Assembly: GCF_036250755.1 (NCBI RefSeq)
Contig: NZ_CP109583.1
Span: forward strand, 8,798,001 to 8,862,000
DNA length: 64,000 nt
Direction of reading: 5' to 3'
DNA from: Streptomyces uncialis
GTDB lineage: Bacteria > Actinomycetota > Actinomycetes > Streptomycetales > Streptomycetaceae
The notes under the pieces were generated by a model. It did no database searches. It was not told the origin of the DNA and saw only the letters and a program-made list of their open reading frames with translations. Position numbers and translations under genes: made by a program. This document shows, in pieces, positions 41,535 to 50,585 of the stretch; within the stretch, counting starts at the first letter, position 1; each line of letters begins with the position of its first letter.

Positions 41535-42047
41535 TCAGGTCCTGAGAGATTCCTCCGGCTCGTCGAGCTCGGCGAAGAAGTCGTCCGCGATGGTACGGGC
41601 GTTCGGCAGGTCGTCGACTGATTCACCGACGATGCGGCCCGCGAGTTCAAGGGCCAGGGCGAACGTGGCTTCCCGCAGTTCGGCTTCCGCGATGATCCGA
41701 TCGGCTTCCAGCTGTGTCCTCGCCGATGCCACGACCTTTTCGCGCTCCTTCTGTCCTTCCTCGCGCAGGACGGCCAGGAGGGAGGCGCCTTCTTCGGCTG
41801 CGGTCTGGCGGAGCCGGGCGGCTTCCTGGCGGGCGGCGGTGAGATCGGCGCGGTACTGGTCGCGGACGCGGCGTGCTTCCTCCTCGATGTCGGCGGCTCG
41901 GGCGGTCGTGCCGTCGATCGCCTCGTCACGTTCTTTCAGGACCTTCTCGATACGGGGGAGAAGGACCCGCGTGAAGATCGCGAAGACGGTGAGGAAGCTG
42001 ATCAGGGCGATGACGAGGTCGGCTAGCTCTGGCGTCAGAGGTCCCAT
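41535..42047 (-). CDS. Orphan F0F1 ATP synthase subunit b-like protein
   Basis: The 170-residue protein has one N-terminal membrane helix (ADLVIALISFLTVFAIFTRVLL) followed by a long charged coiled coil (RIEKVLKERDEAID... ADIEEEARRVRDQYRADL) and the C-terminal b-type segment (ALELAGRIVGESVDD). That is the topology of the peripheral-stalk b subunit. No other ATP synthase gene is nearby, so this is a second copy outside the atp operon. ATG at 42047 places the membrane helix at the start; the frame is open with a TTG at 42110, so the start is uncertain. It may be a stalk variant or a free-standing membrane coiled coil. Confidence 0.8.
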   Translation of the reverse strand: MGPLTPELADLVIALISFLTVFAIFTRVLLPRIEKVLKERDEAIDGTTARAADIEEEARRVRDQYRADLTAARQEAARLRQTAAEEGASLLAVLREEGQKEREKVVASARTQLEADRIIAEAELREATFALALELAGRIVGESVDDLPNARTIADDFFAELDEPEESLRT

Positions 42048-42276
42048 GGCGCCGATGGTATCAACGTAAGATCCATCCACGTCGGCCGCCTCTGTCCCGC
42101 TCTCCCTCAACTGCCGTTCCTAAGGCGTTGGTTGGTCTCCGCGAGGCAGACGACAGCTGGTAGCCGACAGGCGAGCGAACAGGTGCTGCTCGCGGCCGGT
42201 CGGCCTGTACCGCACGGTTCCGGGCAGCGGCGTCCCGCCCGGGCCGTCCCCCCCCGCTGCCCCGTCGACGCGGTGC

Positions 42277-43104
42277 TCAGACCATGGCGGCTCGCGCCGT
42301 GACCGCGTCGGCCGGGTCCCAGCCGGCTCGCGGCACCGACGCCAGCAGCAGCCGCGTGTAGGGGTGCCGGGGTCCGGCGAGGACATCCGCTGTCGGTCCT
42401 TGTTCCACCACCGTGCCGTGCCGCATCACCACGACCTCGTCGGTGATGTGGTGGACGACCGCGAGGTCGTGACTGACGAAGACGAGGGCCACCCCGGTGT
42501 CGTCGCGGATCTCGCCCAGAAGCTGGAGGATCTGTGCCTGGATGGAGACGTCCAGGGCGGCCACCGCTTCGTCGAGGACGAGCACCCGCGGTTCGACGGC
42601 CAGTGCCCGTGCGATGGCCAGTCGTTGACGCTGGCCGCCCGAGAGGCGGTGCGGTCCGGCGTCCGCTTCCCGGGCGCCGAGCCCCACTTGGTCGAGCAGT
42701 CCGTCGGCCGCCTTCGCGTCCCGGCCGTGAAGGCGCAGGGCAGTGGTGACGCACTGCCGTGCGGTGAGCCGGGGGTCCAGCGAGACATAGGGGTCCTGGA
42801 AGACCATCTGGATCTGCCGGGCCCGTGCCAGCCGCGCCTTCCGGCCGCGCGGGGTGCGTGGGGCGCGGAGCTGTCCGGAGACGGCGACGGTGCCCGCGTC
42901 CGGGCTCACCAGCCCTACCAGCATGCGGGCCACGGTGGTCTTCCCGGACCCGGACTCGCCGACGATCCCGAGTGAGCCGCCCGCCGGGACGCTGAAGGTG
43001 ATGTCGTCCGCCGCCGTGAGACGGCCTCCGCCGGGCAGTCGGTAGGTCTTGCGCAGTCCGTTCACGCTCAGCAGCGGTGCGGCCGTCGGCGCTTGGGGCG
43101 TCAT
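42277..43104 (-). CDS. Dipeptide/oligopeptide-type ABC transporter, second ATP-binding protein (DppF/OppF type)
   Basis: The 275-residue nucleotide-binding subunit has Walker A GESGSGKTT, signature LSGGQRQRLAIARAL, Walker B VLVLDEAVAALD and switch His in FVSHDLAVVHHI. The C-terminal GPRHPYTRLLLASVP is typical of the Opp/Dpp group. ATG at 43104 overlaps the stop of the preceding ATPase gene (ATGA). It energises import together with the adjacent ATPase and the two permeases of the operon. It appears to be the last gene of the unit; 42048-42276 is non-coding. Confidence 0.93.
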   Translation of the reverse strand: MTPQAPTAAPLLSVNGLRKTYRLPGGGRLTAADDITFSVPAGGSLGIVGESGSGKTTVARMLVGLVSPDAGTVAVSGQLRAPRTPRGRKARLARARQIQMVFQDPYVSLDPRLTARQCVTTALRLHGRDAKAADGLLDQVGLGAREADAGPHRLSGGQRQRLAIARALAVEPRVLVLDEAVAALDVSIQAQILQLLGEIRDDTGVALVFVSHDLAVVHHITDEVVVMRHGTVVEQGPTADVLAGPRHPYTRLLLASVPRAGWDPADAVTARAAMV

Positions 43105-44084
43105 CGGTGACTCCTCTTCTCGGCGCCCTGGCCCACCGGCGCGGACAGGCGGCGGCAGGCCGCCGTGCCCGTGTCGGCCAGCGGCACGGGTTCGGGCCGC
43201 CAGGTCGAGCACTCCGGTTCGGCGTCCGGGCAGCGGTCGGCGAACTCGCAGCCGCTGAAGGCGTCCGCCAGCGACGGCGGACGGCCCGGGATCGGACGGA
43301 TCTCCCTCCCGCTCGCCCCCAGCGTCGGGGAGCAGGCCAGCAGACCCTTCGTGTAGGGGTGGCGGGGCCGGTCGAAGAGGTCCCCGGCGGGCCGCTCCTC
43401 GACGATCCGTCCCGCGTACATCACATACACCCGGTCGCAGTACGCGGCGGCCAGCTGGAGATCGTGCGTGATGAACAGGAGCCCCAGGCCACGTTCGGCG
43501 CGCAGGGTACGCAGGAGGGCGAGGATCTCGGCCTGGGTGGTGACGTCGAGGGCGCTGGTCGCCTCGTCCGCGAGGAGCAGCTTCGGTCCGGCGGCCAGGG
43601 CTCCGGCGATCACGACGCGCTGGAGCATGCCCCCGGACAGTTCGTGCGGGCGTTGACGGGCGCGCCGTCGCGGATCGGGGATGCCGACCGTGCCGAGGAG
43701 TTCGACGGCCCGGGTGCGGGCCGCCTTCCCGCCGAGCCCGGTCCCCGAGAGCCGTTCGGCGAGGAAGTCCCCGACGCGGCGGACCGGGTTCAGCGCGGAG
43801 CGCGGGTCCTGGTGGACCATGGCGACCGTGCGGGCCCGGTGCAGGCGCAGGGCCTCCCCGGTCAGGGCGAGGACATCCGTGCCGTCGACGCGCACCGCGC
43901 CGGAGACCGCCGCCGCGCCGGGGTGGGTGCGCAACGCGGCTTTGGCGGTGGTCGACTTGCCGGAGCCGGATTCCCCGACGAGGCCGACTACCTCGCCGCT
44001 CGCCACCTGGAGGGAGACGCGGTTGAGTACGGGGCGGGCGGTGCCGGGGTATTCGAGGGTGAGGTTCTCGATGTCGAGGAGCAT
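43101..44084 (-). CDS. Dipeptide/oligopeptide-type ABC transporter, first ATP-binding protein (DppD/OppD type)
   Basis: The 327-residue subunit has Walker A GESGSGKST, signature LSGGMLQRVVIAGAL, Walker B LLLADEATSALD and switch FITHDLQLAAAY. The C-terminal RPRHPYTKGLL plus the Cys pattern CEFADRCPDAEPEC matches the oligopeptide_HPY domain, where such Cys residues ligate an iron-sulfur cluster in some members. It starts 4 nt after the permease gene. Confidence 0.93.
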   Translation of the reverse strand: MLLDIENLTLEYPGTARPVLNRVSLQVASGEVVGLVGESGSGKSTTAKAALRTHPGAAAVSGAVRVDGTDVLALTGEALRLHRARTVAMVHQDPRSALNPVRRVGDFLAERLSGTGLGGKAARTRAVELLGTVGIPDPRRRARQRPHELSGGMLQRVVIAGALAAGPKLLLADEATSALDVTTQAEILALLRTLRAERGLGLLFITHDLQLAAAYCDRVYVMYAGRIVEERPAGDLFDRPRHPYTKGLLACSPTLGASGREIRPIPGRPPSLADAFSGCEFADRCPDAEPECSTWRPEPVPLADTGTAACRRLSAPVGQGAEKRSHR

Positions 44085-44088
44085 GCGG

Positions 44089-44940
44089 CTACCTCCTGGT
44101 GCCGAGTCGGTCGGCGGCCCAGACCCCGACGACGTTGAAGGAGACCACGACCAGGGCGATGGCGACGCCGGGTACCAGGGCGGGCAGGAGCGCGCCCTGG
44201 ACGACGGCGGCCTGTCCCTCCTGCACCATCAGACCCCAGTCGGAGCTCGGTGGCTGGGCGCCGAAGCCCAGATAGGAGAGCGTGGCCAGGGACATCAGGG
44301 CCTCGCCGAACAGCACCACCAGATATCCGGTGATCGACCGGCCGAGGTTGGGGACGAGATAGCGGGCGCAGATCCGGGCGCCGCCCATGCCCTGGACGCG
44401 GTAGGCGTCGATGTAGGGCTTGTGGCGTTCGGAGAGTGCCACCGAGCGCGTGTACTTGGCGACGGTCGGCGTGTAGGCGAGGCCCAGCGCGATGACCGAG
44501 GTCGTCGTCCCGGTGCCGAAGACCGCGATGATCAGCACGGTGAACAGCAGCCCGGGGAAGGCGTACATCACGTCGGTGAGGCGGGAGACGACGGTGTCCA
44601 CCCAGCCGCCGCGCCATGCGGCGAGCGTGCCGAGGGTGACGCCGAGGACGGCCGCGATGGCCAGCAGCAGCGCGGGGGCGATCAGGCTGGTGCGGGCTCC
44701 GTACAGCACCCTGGAGAGGAGGTCCTGTCCGGAGGAGTCGGTGCCGAGCGGATGTTGCGGGCCGGTTCCCACCAGTGACGCGGAGAGGTCGATGGCATCG
44801 GGTGCGTACGGTGCGAGCAGGGGTGCGAGGAGTGCCGCGAGGACGACGAGGACGAGTGTCGTGCCCGCGATCACGACGCCTGTCGGGGGCCGGTTCCTTC
44901 CGCTCCTTCGCCCGGCGGGGGCAAGGGTGAGCGCGCTCAT
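44089..44940 (-). CDS. ABC transporter permease (DppC/OppC type)
   Basis: The 283-residue protein has about six membrane helices. The N-terminal helix is GVVIAGTTLVLVVLAALLAPLLAPYAPD and is followed by HPLGTDSSGQDLLSRVLYGARTSL, a hallmark of OppC/DppC permeases. The EAA-type coupling loop is near MGGARICARYLVPNLG. It overlaps the upstream permease gene by 4 nt. Confidence 0.93.
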   Translation of the reverse strand: MSALTLAPAGRRSGRNRPPTGVVIAGTTLVLVVLAALLAPLLAPYAPDAIDLSASLVGTGPQHPLGTDSSGQDLLSRVLYGARTSLIAPALLLAIAAVLGVTLGTLAAWRGGWVDTVVSRLTDVMYAFPGLLFTVLIIAVFGTGTTTSVIALGLAYTPTVAKYTRSVALSERHKPYIDAYRVQGMGGARICARYLVPNLGRSITGYLVVLFGEALMSLATLSYLGFGAQPPSSDWGLMVQEGQAAVVQGALLPALVPGVAIALVVVSFNVVGVWAADRLGTRR

Positions 44941-45884
44941 GCGGCGGTTCCTTTCACCCGGGGGTCGAGCAGCGGATGGGCCAGGTCGACGAGGGTGGTC
45001 ACGACCATGTATCCGGTCACCATGACGAGGAGCACGGCCTGCGCGACGGGGAAGTCATGGGTGTTGATCGCGCCGACGAGGAGCGAGCCGATGCCGCTGA
45101 TCCCGAAGGCGGTCTCCACGACGACCGTGCCGGCCAGCATGCCCGCCATGACCAGACCGCACATGGTGACGATCGGGCCGAGCGCGTTGCGCAGGATGTG
45201 CCGGACCACGATGTCCCGTTCGCGGACACCGCTGGCGCGGGCGACCTCGACGTGGTCGGCGGTGCCCGCGTCGACCATCGACTGCCGGGTCACCCGGCTG
45301 ATCAGGGCGAGCGCGCCGAGCGCCAGGGACAGCGCGGGGAGTGTCAGGTGGTGCACCGTACCGGCGAGTCCCGTGCCGCTGCCGGACACCGGGAACCAGC
45401 CGAGCTGGACGCCGAGGACCGCGACCAGGGCGATCGCGGAGACGAACGAGGGGACGGAGGCGGCCAGGGTCGTCCCGCCGACGATCGCCGAGTCGATCCA
45501 GGTGCCGCGGCGCACGGCGGCGAGGACACCCGCGCCGACCCCGAGGACGACGAAGAGCACGGTCGCGTACGCGACGAGGGCGAGTGTCGTGGGGAAGCGG
45601 GCGGCCAGCAGATCGGCGACCTGGTCGCTGTACTTGAAGGAGCGGCCGAGGTCGAGCTGGAGGCAGTCCCCGAGCCAGCGCCCGTACTGCACGACGAGAG
45701 GTTCGTCGAGGTGGTACTGGGCCCGGACCAGCTCCAGCTTCTCCGGGGAGAGTTTGTCGCGGCCCCCGGCCAGGAACACGGCGGGGTCGCCGGGTGCCGC
45801 GTACACGGCGGCGAAGATGACGAACGAGGCGGCGACGAGTGTGGCCAGCAGTCCGGCCAGTCGCCGGGAGATCCGGGCGAGCAT
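44937..45884 (-). CDS. ABC transporter permease (DppB/OppB type)
   Basis: The 315-residue protein has about six membrane helices and opens with LARISRRLAGLLATLVAASFVIF. The large external loop contains PGDPAVFLAGG and LHLDEP-type residues (YHLDEPLVVQYGRWLGDCL), and the coupling loop is ARASGVRERDIVVRHILRNA, which is the DppB pattern. It follows the binding-protein gene by 6 nt. Confidence 0.93.
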   Translation of the reverse strand: MLARISRRLAGLLATLVAASFVIFAAVYAAPGDPAVFLAGGRDKLSPEKLELVRAQYHLDEPLVVQYGRWLGDCLQLDLGRSFKYSDQVADLLAARFPTTLALVAYATVLFVVLGVGAGVLAAVRRGTWIDSAIVGGTTLAASVPSFVSAIALVAVLGVQLGWFPVSGSGTGLAGTVHHLTLPALSLALGALALISRVTRQSMVDAGTADHVEVARASGVRERDIVVRHILRNALGPIVTMCGLVMAGMLAGTVVVETAFGISGIGSLLVGAINTHDFPVAQAVLLVMVTGYMVVTTLVDLAHPLLDPRVKGTAA

Positions 45885-45890
45885 GCGCGG

Positions 45891-47549
45891 TCAGCCCTTC
45901 TTCGCGCCGAGCTCGGCGGCCCACGGGTAGTAGAGGTAGGCCATGGAGGCGGGCGGCCCGGTCATGTCCTTGTTGAGGACGAGTACGGACGGCACCTGGG
46001 CCACCGAGATCCAGACGGCCGCGTCCGTGAACGTCTTCTGGATGTCGACCGTGAGCTTCGCGCGCTCGGCGTCGTCGAGTGTGGCGAGCGCTTTCCTCAC
46101 CTTGGCGTCGTAGGCGTCGTCCTTGAAGCCGACCCAGTTGTTGGAGGAGTCGGACAGGGCGTTGTCGTAGAAGCCCATGGGGTCGGCCTTGGAGATGTAC
46201 CAGTCTCCGACGAGTACATCGATGTCGGCGCGTTCCTGGGGGGCGCTGTAGAACTGCTCGAACTGTGCGGCGGGAACCGTCTTGATCTGCCCCTTGAGGC
46301 CGATCCGCTGGAGCGCGGCGCGGACGGCGTTGGCGACGACGGAACGGCCCTGGCTGGAGTCCGTGCCGATCACGATCGGTTCGGCGGGGTCGGCTCCCGA
46401 CTTCTTCACCAGCTCCCTGGCGGTGCTGAGATCCTCGGTGCTCGGGCTGGCGGGGGCGTGGGCGACGGCTTTCTGGGCGGCTTCGAAGACGGGCTTCGCG
46501 TAGCCCCAGGCGCCGGAGCCGACCGGGGTGCCCCAGGGCTGGACCATGCCGCCGTAGCCGGACGCGGCGATGCCCTCACGGTCCAGCGCGAGGGAGAGCG
46601 CCCGGCGGACTTTGGGGTCCTTGAGCCCGCCGCGCTCGGTCGGGATGAGGACGAGGGAGGCGGTGGAGGGCCCGTAGTGCTGCTCGACGCCCTTCTTGTT
46701 CTTCAGCGCGGCCGCGGTGTTGGGCGACTCGGCGTACGCGCCGTCGGCGGCCCCGGTCGTCAGGGCGTTGACGAGGGCGCTGTCGGCGGCCCAACGGAAG
46801 GTGACCTGCTTGGTGAGCGGTTTCCTGCCCCAGTAGTCGTCGTAGCGCTCGATGGTGATCGAGTTGCCGGACTTCCAGTCGCTCAGCCGGTACGGGCCGG
46901 TGCAGGCGTCGGGCTGTCCCGGTGTCCCGAAGTCCTCGCCCGCCTTCTCGACCTGCTCCTTGTTCCAGACGATGCCCGCGTCACCGGCGAGGGCCTTGAA
47001 GAACATGGCGTCCGGCGTCTTGAAGGTGATCGTGATCCGGCGGTCGCCGGTCTTGCGCATCGCGGCGATGTTGGCGAACTCGTCGCCCTGTTCCATGTCG
47101 GGGTCGGCGTGCCGCTGAAGGCTCCACAGCACGTCGTCGGCGGTCATCGGGGTGCCGTCGTGGAAGGTGACACCGGCGCGCAGTGTCAGTACGAGGGTCT
47201 TGTCGTCGGGGGTCTCGGCCTTCTGTGCGAGGAAGGGTTTCGTCGACATGTCCGGTTGCAGCTGGTAGAGCCGCTCGCAGACATTGGTGAGGACGACGCG
47301 GCCCGCGCTGGTGCCCTGGGTGTCCAGATCGAGGGAGTCCGGCTCGTCCTCCAGGAGCCAGTCGGCGCTTGCGAGCGCGCCCTTGGCCGGGGTGGTGACC
47401 GGGGTGAGTGCGAGCGTTGCGGCGTCGGCGGTGCCGGAGCCGTCCGTGGTGTCCCGGGTGGCTCCGCTGCATCCGGCGGCGGCGAGGGTCACGGCCGTGA
47501 CGAGGCCCGCGGCCAGGGCCTTGGTTCTTGAAGAGGCGTGGGTCATCAC
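45891..47549 (-). CDS. ABC transporter substrate-binding lipoprotein (SBP family 5)
   Basis: The 552-residue exported solute-binding protein has a lipoprotein signal (KALAAGLVTAVTLAAAGC) with lipobox Cys27. The mature part has family-5 landmarks: DTQGTSAGRVVLTNVCERLYQLQPDM, LTLRAGVTFHDGTPMTADDVLWSLQR, and DKEGI-like LALDREGIAASGYGG. Proteins of this family bind peptides, nickel, opines or other small ligands. The neighbouring amidase suggests an amide- or peptide-containing ligand, but this is inference. Start is GTG at 47549 or ATG at 47546 after AGGACA. Confidence 0.93.
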   Translation of the reverse strand: MMTHASSRTKALAAGLVTAVTLAAAGCSGATRDTTDGSGTADAATLALTPVTTPAKGALASADWLLEDEPDSLDLDTQGTSAGRVVLTNVCERLYQLQPDMSTKPFLAQKAETPDDKTLVLTLRAGVTFHDGTPMTADDVLWSLQRHADPDMEQGDEFANIAAMRKTGDRRITITFKTPDAMFFKALAGDAGIVWNKEQVEKAGEDFGTPGQPDACTGPYRLSDWKSGNSITIERYDDYWGRKPLTKQVTFRWAADSALVNALTTGAADGAYAESPNTAAALKNKKGVEQHYGPSTASLVLIPTERGGLKDPKVRRALSLALDREGIAASGYGGMVQPWGTPVGSGAWGYAKPVFEAAQKAVAHAPASPSTEDLSTARELVKKSGADPAEPIVIGTDSSQGRSVVANAVRAALQRIGLKGQIKTVPAAQFEQFYSAPQERADIDVLVGDWYISKADPMGFYDNALSDSSNNWVGFKDDAYDAKVRKALATLDDAERAKLTVDIQKTFTDAAVWISVAQVPSVLVLNKDMTGPPASMAYLYYPWAAELGAKKG

Positions 47550-47561
47550 ACTGATGTCCTG

Positions 47562-48746
47562 TCAGTTCCGGCCGTGCGGGCCGTCGTAGAGGTTCCAGGG
47601 GAGGTGCTGGTACTCGCGGTCGCAGGGGGTTCCGGCGGTCACGTGGTAGTCACCGGTGGTCAGATCGGTCAGGGAGGAGACGAGCGTCGTCCAGTGCTCG
47701 ACGGCGGGCTGCCGGGGGTCGGCGTGGGTGCACAGGGACTCGGGGTGGCCGAGGTGGTCCGACATCGCCTCGCGGATGATCGCGCGTGACTCGTCGGGCC
47801 CGGCGGAGTCGCGCAGGGCCTTGAGCCCTTGTTCGGCGCGTGGGACACGGACCAGGGAGTCGGACGACAGGGGGCGGTACCCGGTGGCGGCGAGCGGAGC
47901 GGGGATGCCCGCCTGGTAGTGGTTGCCGTGGACGAGCAGGCCGTCCGTCGGGTACATCCAGCCGTGTCCGGCCGGGGTGGTCTCCAGGTCGATGGCGAAG
48001 CCCTCGCGGCAGGTGAGGAGCGCGTTGCTGGCGATATGGGCCCGGGTGCGGCAGAGCACGTCGAGTGCGTCGGTGATGTTGCCCTGGTCCAGGACACTGC
48101 GGCGTACGACGGTCTGGGGCAGCCCGACCTTGTCGTCGAACCGGCCGCCGAGACCATTGGCGTTGAAGGCGATCCCGGCGGAGTTGGCGCCCTGGCGGCC
48201 GATCTGTCCGGCCTCCACCTGCATGATCAGGGTCGGTCTGGGGGGCTGCACGATCCGGATCATGACCACGGTGTCGGCCACACCGGCCCGCCAGTCCCAG
48301 TTCTGCCCGGCGTAGACATGGCCGTCGCCGCTGGCCTCGCCGTAGGCGGCGAAGGAGGTGCAGCCCTCGGCGGGTTCCTCCTCGCCCGGCTGCCCGTCGG
48401 CCTCCATCCGTGCGAAGGACTTGTCGTAGATGACCTCGCCCCGGGCGTTCAGGGCGAGGACGTCCAGCAGGCCGACGCCCGCGCCGTCCGCGATGCCCTG
48501 CATCTCCTCGACGAGGTGGGGCGCGTAGTCACGCACGGGCTCCAGCCAGCGGGCGGCCAGGGTGGTGACCCGGTCCCAGGTCAGCCCGGAGGAGCGGCCG
48601 AACGCCTCCTCGTAGTAGCCGAGTGCGGCGTGCAGTTGGGGGCGCACGGCCTCGCCGTACTGGACACCGCGCCGGCGGGGTCCGCCGGAGATCTCGATGA
48701 CCGGGAGGACCCGGGCGGGTCCGGTGCCGGTGGGACGGGGTGTCAT
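47562..48746 (-). CDS. C45-family amidase/acyltransferase (isopenicillin N acyltransferase-like)
   Basis: The 394-residue Ntn-hydrolase-type protein has GGPRRRGVQYGEAVRPQLHA at the N-terminus and EGCTSFAAYGEASGDGHVYAGQNWDW in the middle. Cys129 should be the autocatalytically exposed nucleophile. The residues QVEAGQIGRQGANSAGIAFNANGL follow the family pattern. Members cleave or form amide bonds on beta-lactams, acyl-amino acids or peptides. There is no signal peptide, so it acts in the cytoplasm. It is the first gene of the ABC importer operon, 12 nt before the binding protein, which suggests that the imported ligand is its substrate. Confidence 0.87.
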   Translation of the reverse strand: MTPRPTGTGPARVLPVIEISGGPRRRGVQYGEAVRPQLHAALGYYEEAFGRSSGLTWDRVTTLAARWLEPVRDYAPHLVEEMQGIADGAGVGLLDVLALNARGEVIYDKSFARMEADGQPGEEEPAEGCTSFAAYGEASGDGHVYAGQNWDWRAGVADTVVMIRIVQPPRPTLIMQVEAGQIGRQGANSAGIAFNANGLGGRFDDKVGLPQTVVRRSVLDQGNITDALDVLCRTRAHIASNALLTCREGFAIDLETTPAGHGWMYPTDGLLVHGNHYQAGIPAPLAATGYRPLSSDSLVRVPRAEQGLKALRDSAGPDESRAIIREAMSDHLGHPESLCTHADPRQPAVEHWTTLVSSLTDLTTGDYHVTAGTPCDREYQHLPWNLYDGPHGRN

Positions 48747-48798
48747 TCTTCTCCTCGCTGCGGAACGCGGAACGACGCCAAAGGACCAGGACGATCCT

Positions 48799-48832
48799 GT
48801 AACGTTGATTTCAAGTTACGTTCCACTTGGAA
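48799..48832. promoter_or_regulatory. Candidate RpiR operator in divergent spacer
   Basis: Within the 126 bp between the amidase and the RpiR gene lie an inverted repeat GTAAC...GTTAC (48799-48819) and the near-palindrome TTCCACTTGGAA (48821-48832). Either could bind the divergent regulator. Confidence 0.4.
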
Positions 48833-48872
48833 CTCGCTGACCAGGACAGTAACGTCGGCCTCGTGAAAGTCA

Positions 48873-49772
48873 ATGGTTGTAATGAAAATTCCAGAGAACG
48901 GGACCGCGGCGACCCGGCTGCGCGCAGTGATCCGGGCCCAATGGGACGATCTGTCCACATCCGAGCGGGCCGTCGCGCAGCACCTGGCCAGCGTCCCCGT
49001 CGAGCAACTGCTCTTCGCCAGCGCTCAGGAGCTGGGAGCCGCGAGCTCCACCAGCAACGCCACCGTCGTACGGGCGCTGCAACGCCTCGGGTACGCCGGC
49101 CTGCCCGCCCTGAAACGCGAGCTCGCCAACGACTTCACCGCGGCCGTCGCCCCCGAGGAACGCCTCAAGCAGCGCATCGCGCATGTCGGCCAGGACCTGG
49201 AGTCCATCTGGACCGATGTCTTCGACGAGGCCCAGGACCGCGTGGACCACGCCAGACGCCTCACCGAACCCGAGGCGTTCAAGCGCGCCGTGGCCGCCCT
49301 GACCGAAGCACGCGAAGTGTTCTGCTACGGAGTGGCCGCTTCCGAACCGGGCGCCCGCCACCTCTCGCTCGCGCTCGGCAGGATCGGCCGCCGGTCCCGC
49401 TTCGTCTCCGAGACCGGCTTCGCCCTCGCCGACCAGCTGCTGGCCCTGGGGCAGGGCGACATCGTGGTGATCTTCCAGCCGGGCCGCCGGCTCGTGGAGC
49501 TCACGGTCATGATGGAACGCGCCCGCGCGGTCGGCGCCAAGGCCGTCCTGGTGACGGATGAGCTGGGCGAGGAGTACGCGGACCACGTCGAGGCCGTCCT
49601 CACCGCCCCGCACACCCCGACCGGCATCACGGCGGAGTCCCTGACCGGCCTGATCGTCGCGGACGCGCTGCTGCTCGCGCTGGCCACACTCGACGAGAAC
49701 CGCGCGGTGGAGACCTCGCACCAGCTCACGGCTCTGCGGGAGCAGTTGCTTCACCCCAAGCGCCGCCCCTGA
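48873..49772 (+). CDS. MurR/RpiR-family transcriptional regulator
   Basis: The 299-residue protein has an N-terminal RpiR helix-turn-helix (LSTSERAVAQHLASVPVEQLLFASAQELGAAS, then SNATVVRALQRLGYAGLPALKREL) and a C-terminal SIS domain (REVFCYGVAASEPGARHLSLALGRIG, FALADQLLALGQGDIVVIFQPG) that normally senses phosphosugars. Here it faces a peptide-type importer and amidase, so its effector may be different. ATG at 48873 is used; a second in-frame ATG at 48882 is possible. The 120 bp to the next stop codon contain no gene. Confidence 0.92.
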   Translation: MVVMKIPENGTAATRLRAVIRAQWDDLSTSERAVAQHLASVPVEQLLFASAQELGAASSTSNATVVRALQRLGYAGLPALKRELANDFTAAVAPEERLKQRIAHVGQDLESIWTDVFDEAQDRVDHARRLTEPEAFKRAVAALTEAREVFCYGVAASEPGARHLSLALGRIGRRSRFVSETGFALADQLLALGQGDIVVIFQPGRRLVELTVMMERARAVGAKAVLVTDELGEEYADHVEAVLTAPHTPTGITAESLTGLIVADALLLALATLDENRAVETSHQLTALREQLLHPKRRP

Positions 49773-49893
49773 GCGGAAGTGCCCTCAGGGCCGCCTGCTC
49801 GCAGGGGCCCGGAGGGGCGGCGACGGCGTGAGTGCCGGGGCCGAGCTCCGAATCGGCCGACGGCGCTCGGCCGCGGTGCGGAACTCCTCCGCC

Positions 49894-50484
49894 TCAGGCC
49901 GTGCTCGGCAGGGCGTGCGCGAGAAGGGTCTTCGCTGCCTTCCGCGCGTGCCGGCCGTAGTCCGCCTCACCGAGCACCATGGCACGACTGGCGGCCCCGT
50001 CCGCGAGGGTGACCAGCTGTTCGGCGACTTCGGCGGGCTCGGAGCAGCCCAGTTCCGTCACCAGTTCGGTGACCAGCCGTACCATCAGCAGTTTCTGTTC
50101 GCGGGCGTAGGAGTGGACCGCGCTCTCCGGATCGGGGAACTCCGCCGCGGCGTCGATGAAGGGGCACCCTCGTACCGGTGTCGCGTCCGGCATGGGTTCG
50201 AACAGCCCGAGGATCCGCTCCAGCGGGGGGATGTCCTCGCGGGTCAGCACGTGTTCCAGAATGGCTCCCGACGAGGTGAGGTCGTGGAGGTGGGCGATCA
50301 CCAGGTCGCTCTTGGTCCGGAAGTGCGCGTAGAGCGTGCGCTTGGACACCGGCGCCGCCTCCGCCACCTGCTCCATACCGGTCGGGTTGATCCCGTGGGT
50401 CGCGAACAGCCGGGCGGCGGCGGCCAGGATGCGCTCCCGTCCGCCACGCCCCCGCCCTTGGGATGCCGTAGTCGTCGCACTCAT
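49894..50484 (-). CDS. TetR-family transcriptional regulator
   Basis: The 196-residue protein has the helix-turn-helix RILAAAARLFATHGINPTGMEQVAEAAPVSKRTLYAHFRTKSDLV at its N-terminus and a C-terminal ligand domain with the GCPFIDAAAEFPDP motif of the TetR_C group. It is divergent from a nitroreductase gene, with a clean palindrome between them, and should repress that gene and itself. Confidence 0.92.
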   Translation of the reverse strand: MSATTTASQGRGRGGRERILAAAARLFATHGINPTGMEQVAEAAPVSKRTLYAHFRTKSDLVIAHLHDLTSSGAILEHVLTREDIPPLERILGLFEPMPDATPVRGCPFIDAAAEFPDPESAVHSYAREQKLLMVRLVTELVTELGCSEPAEVAEQLVTLADGAASRAMVLGEADYGRHARKAAKTLLAHALPSTA

Positions 50485-50542
50485 GCAGCAAGTGTACGGC
50501 CGCGTTTACTTCAGGAGGTGCCGCCTGTTACGGTCATGCGTA

Positions 50543-50560
50543 GTAAACGGTTGCGTTTAC
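50543..50560. promoter_or_regulatory. TetR operator
   Basis: GTAAACG and its reverse complement CGTTTAC are separated by 4 bp, 26 bp before the nitroreductase ATG. A further half-site (CGTTTAC) lies at about 50498-50504, near the TetR start. The spacing is typical for TetR dimers. Confidence 0.75.
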
Positions 50561-50585
50561 ATTGGCTGCTGTCGAGGAGTGTTCC

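Noticed and set aside
44976..47531. 851-residue plus-strand open frame
   Set aside because: Runs opposite the ABC permease and binding-protein genes, which have clear motifs; its composition is Gly/Arg/Asp/Val-rich without domains.
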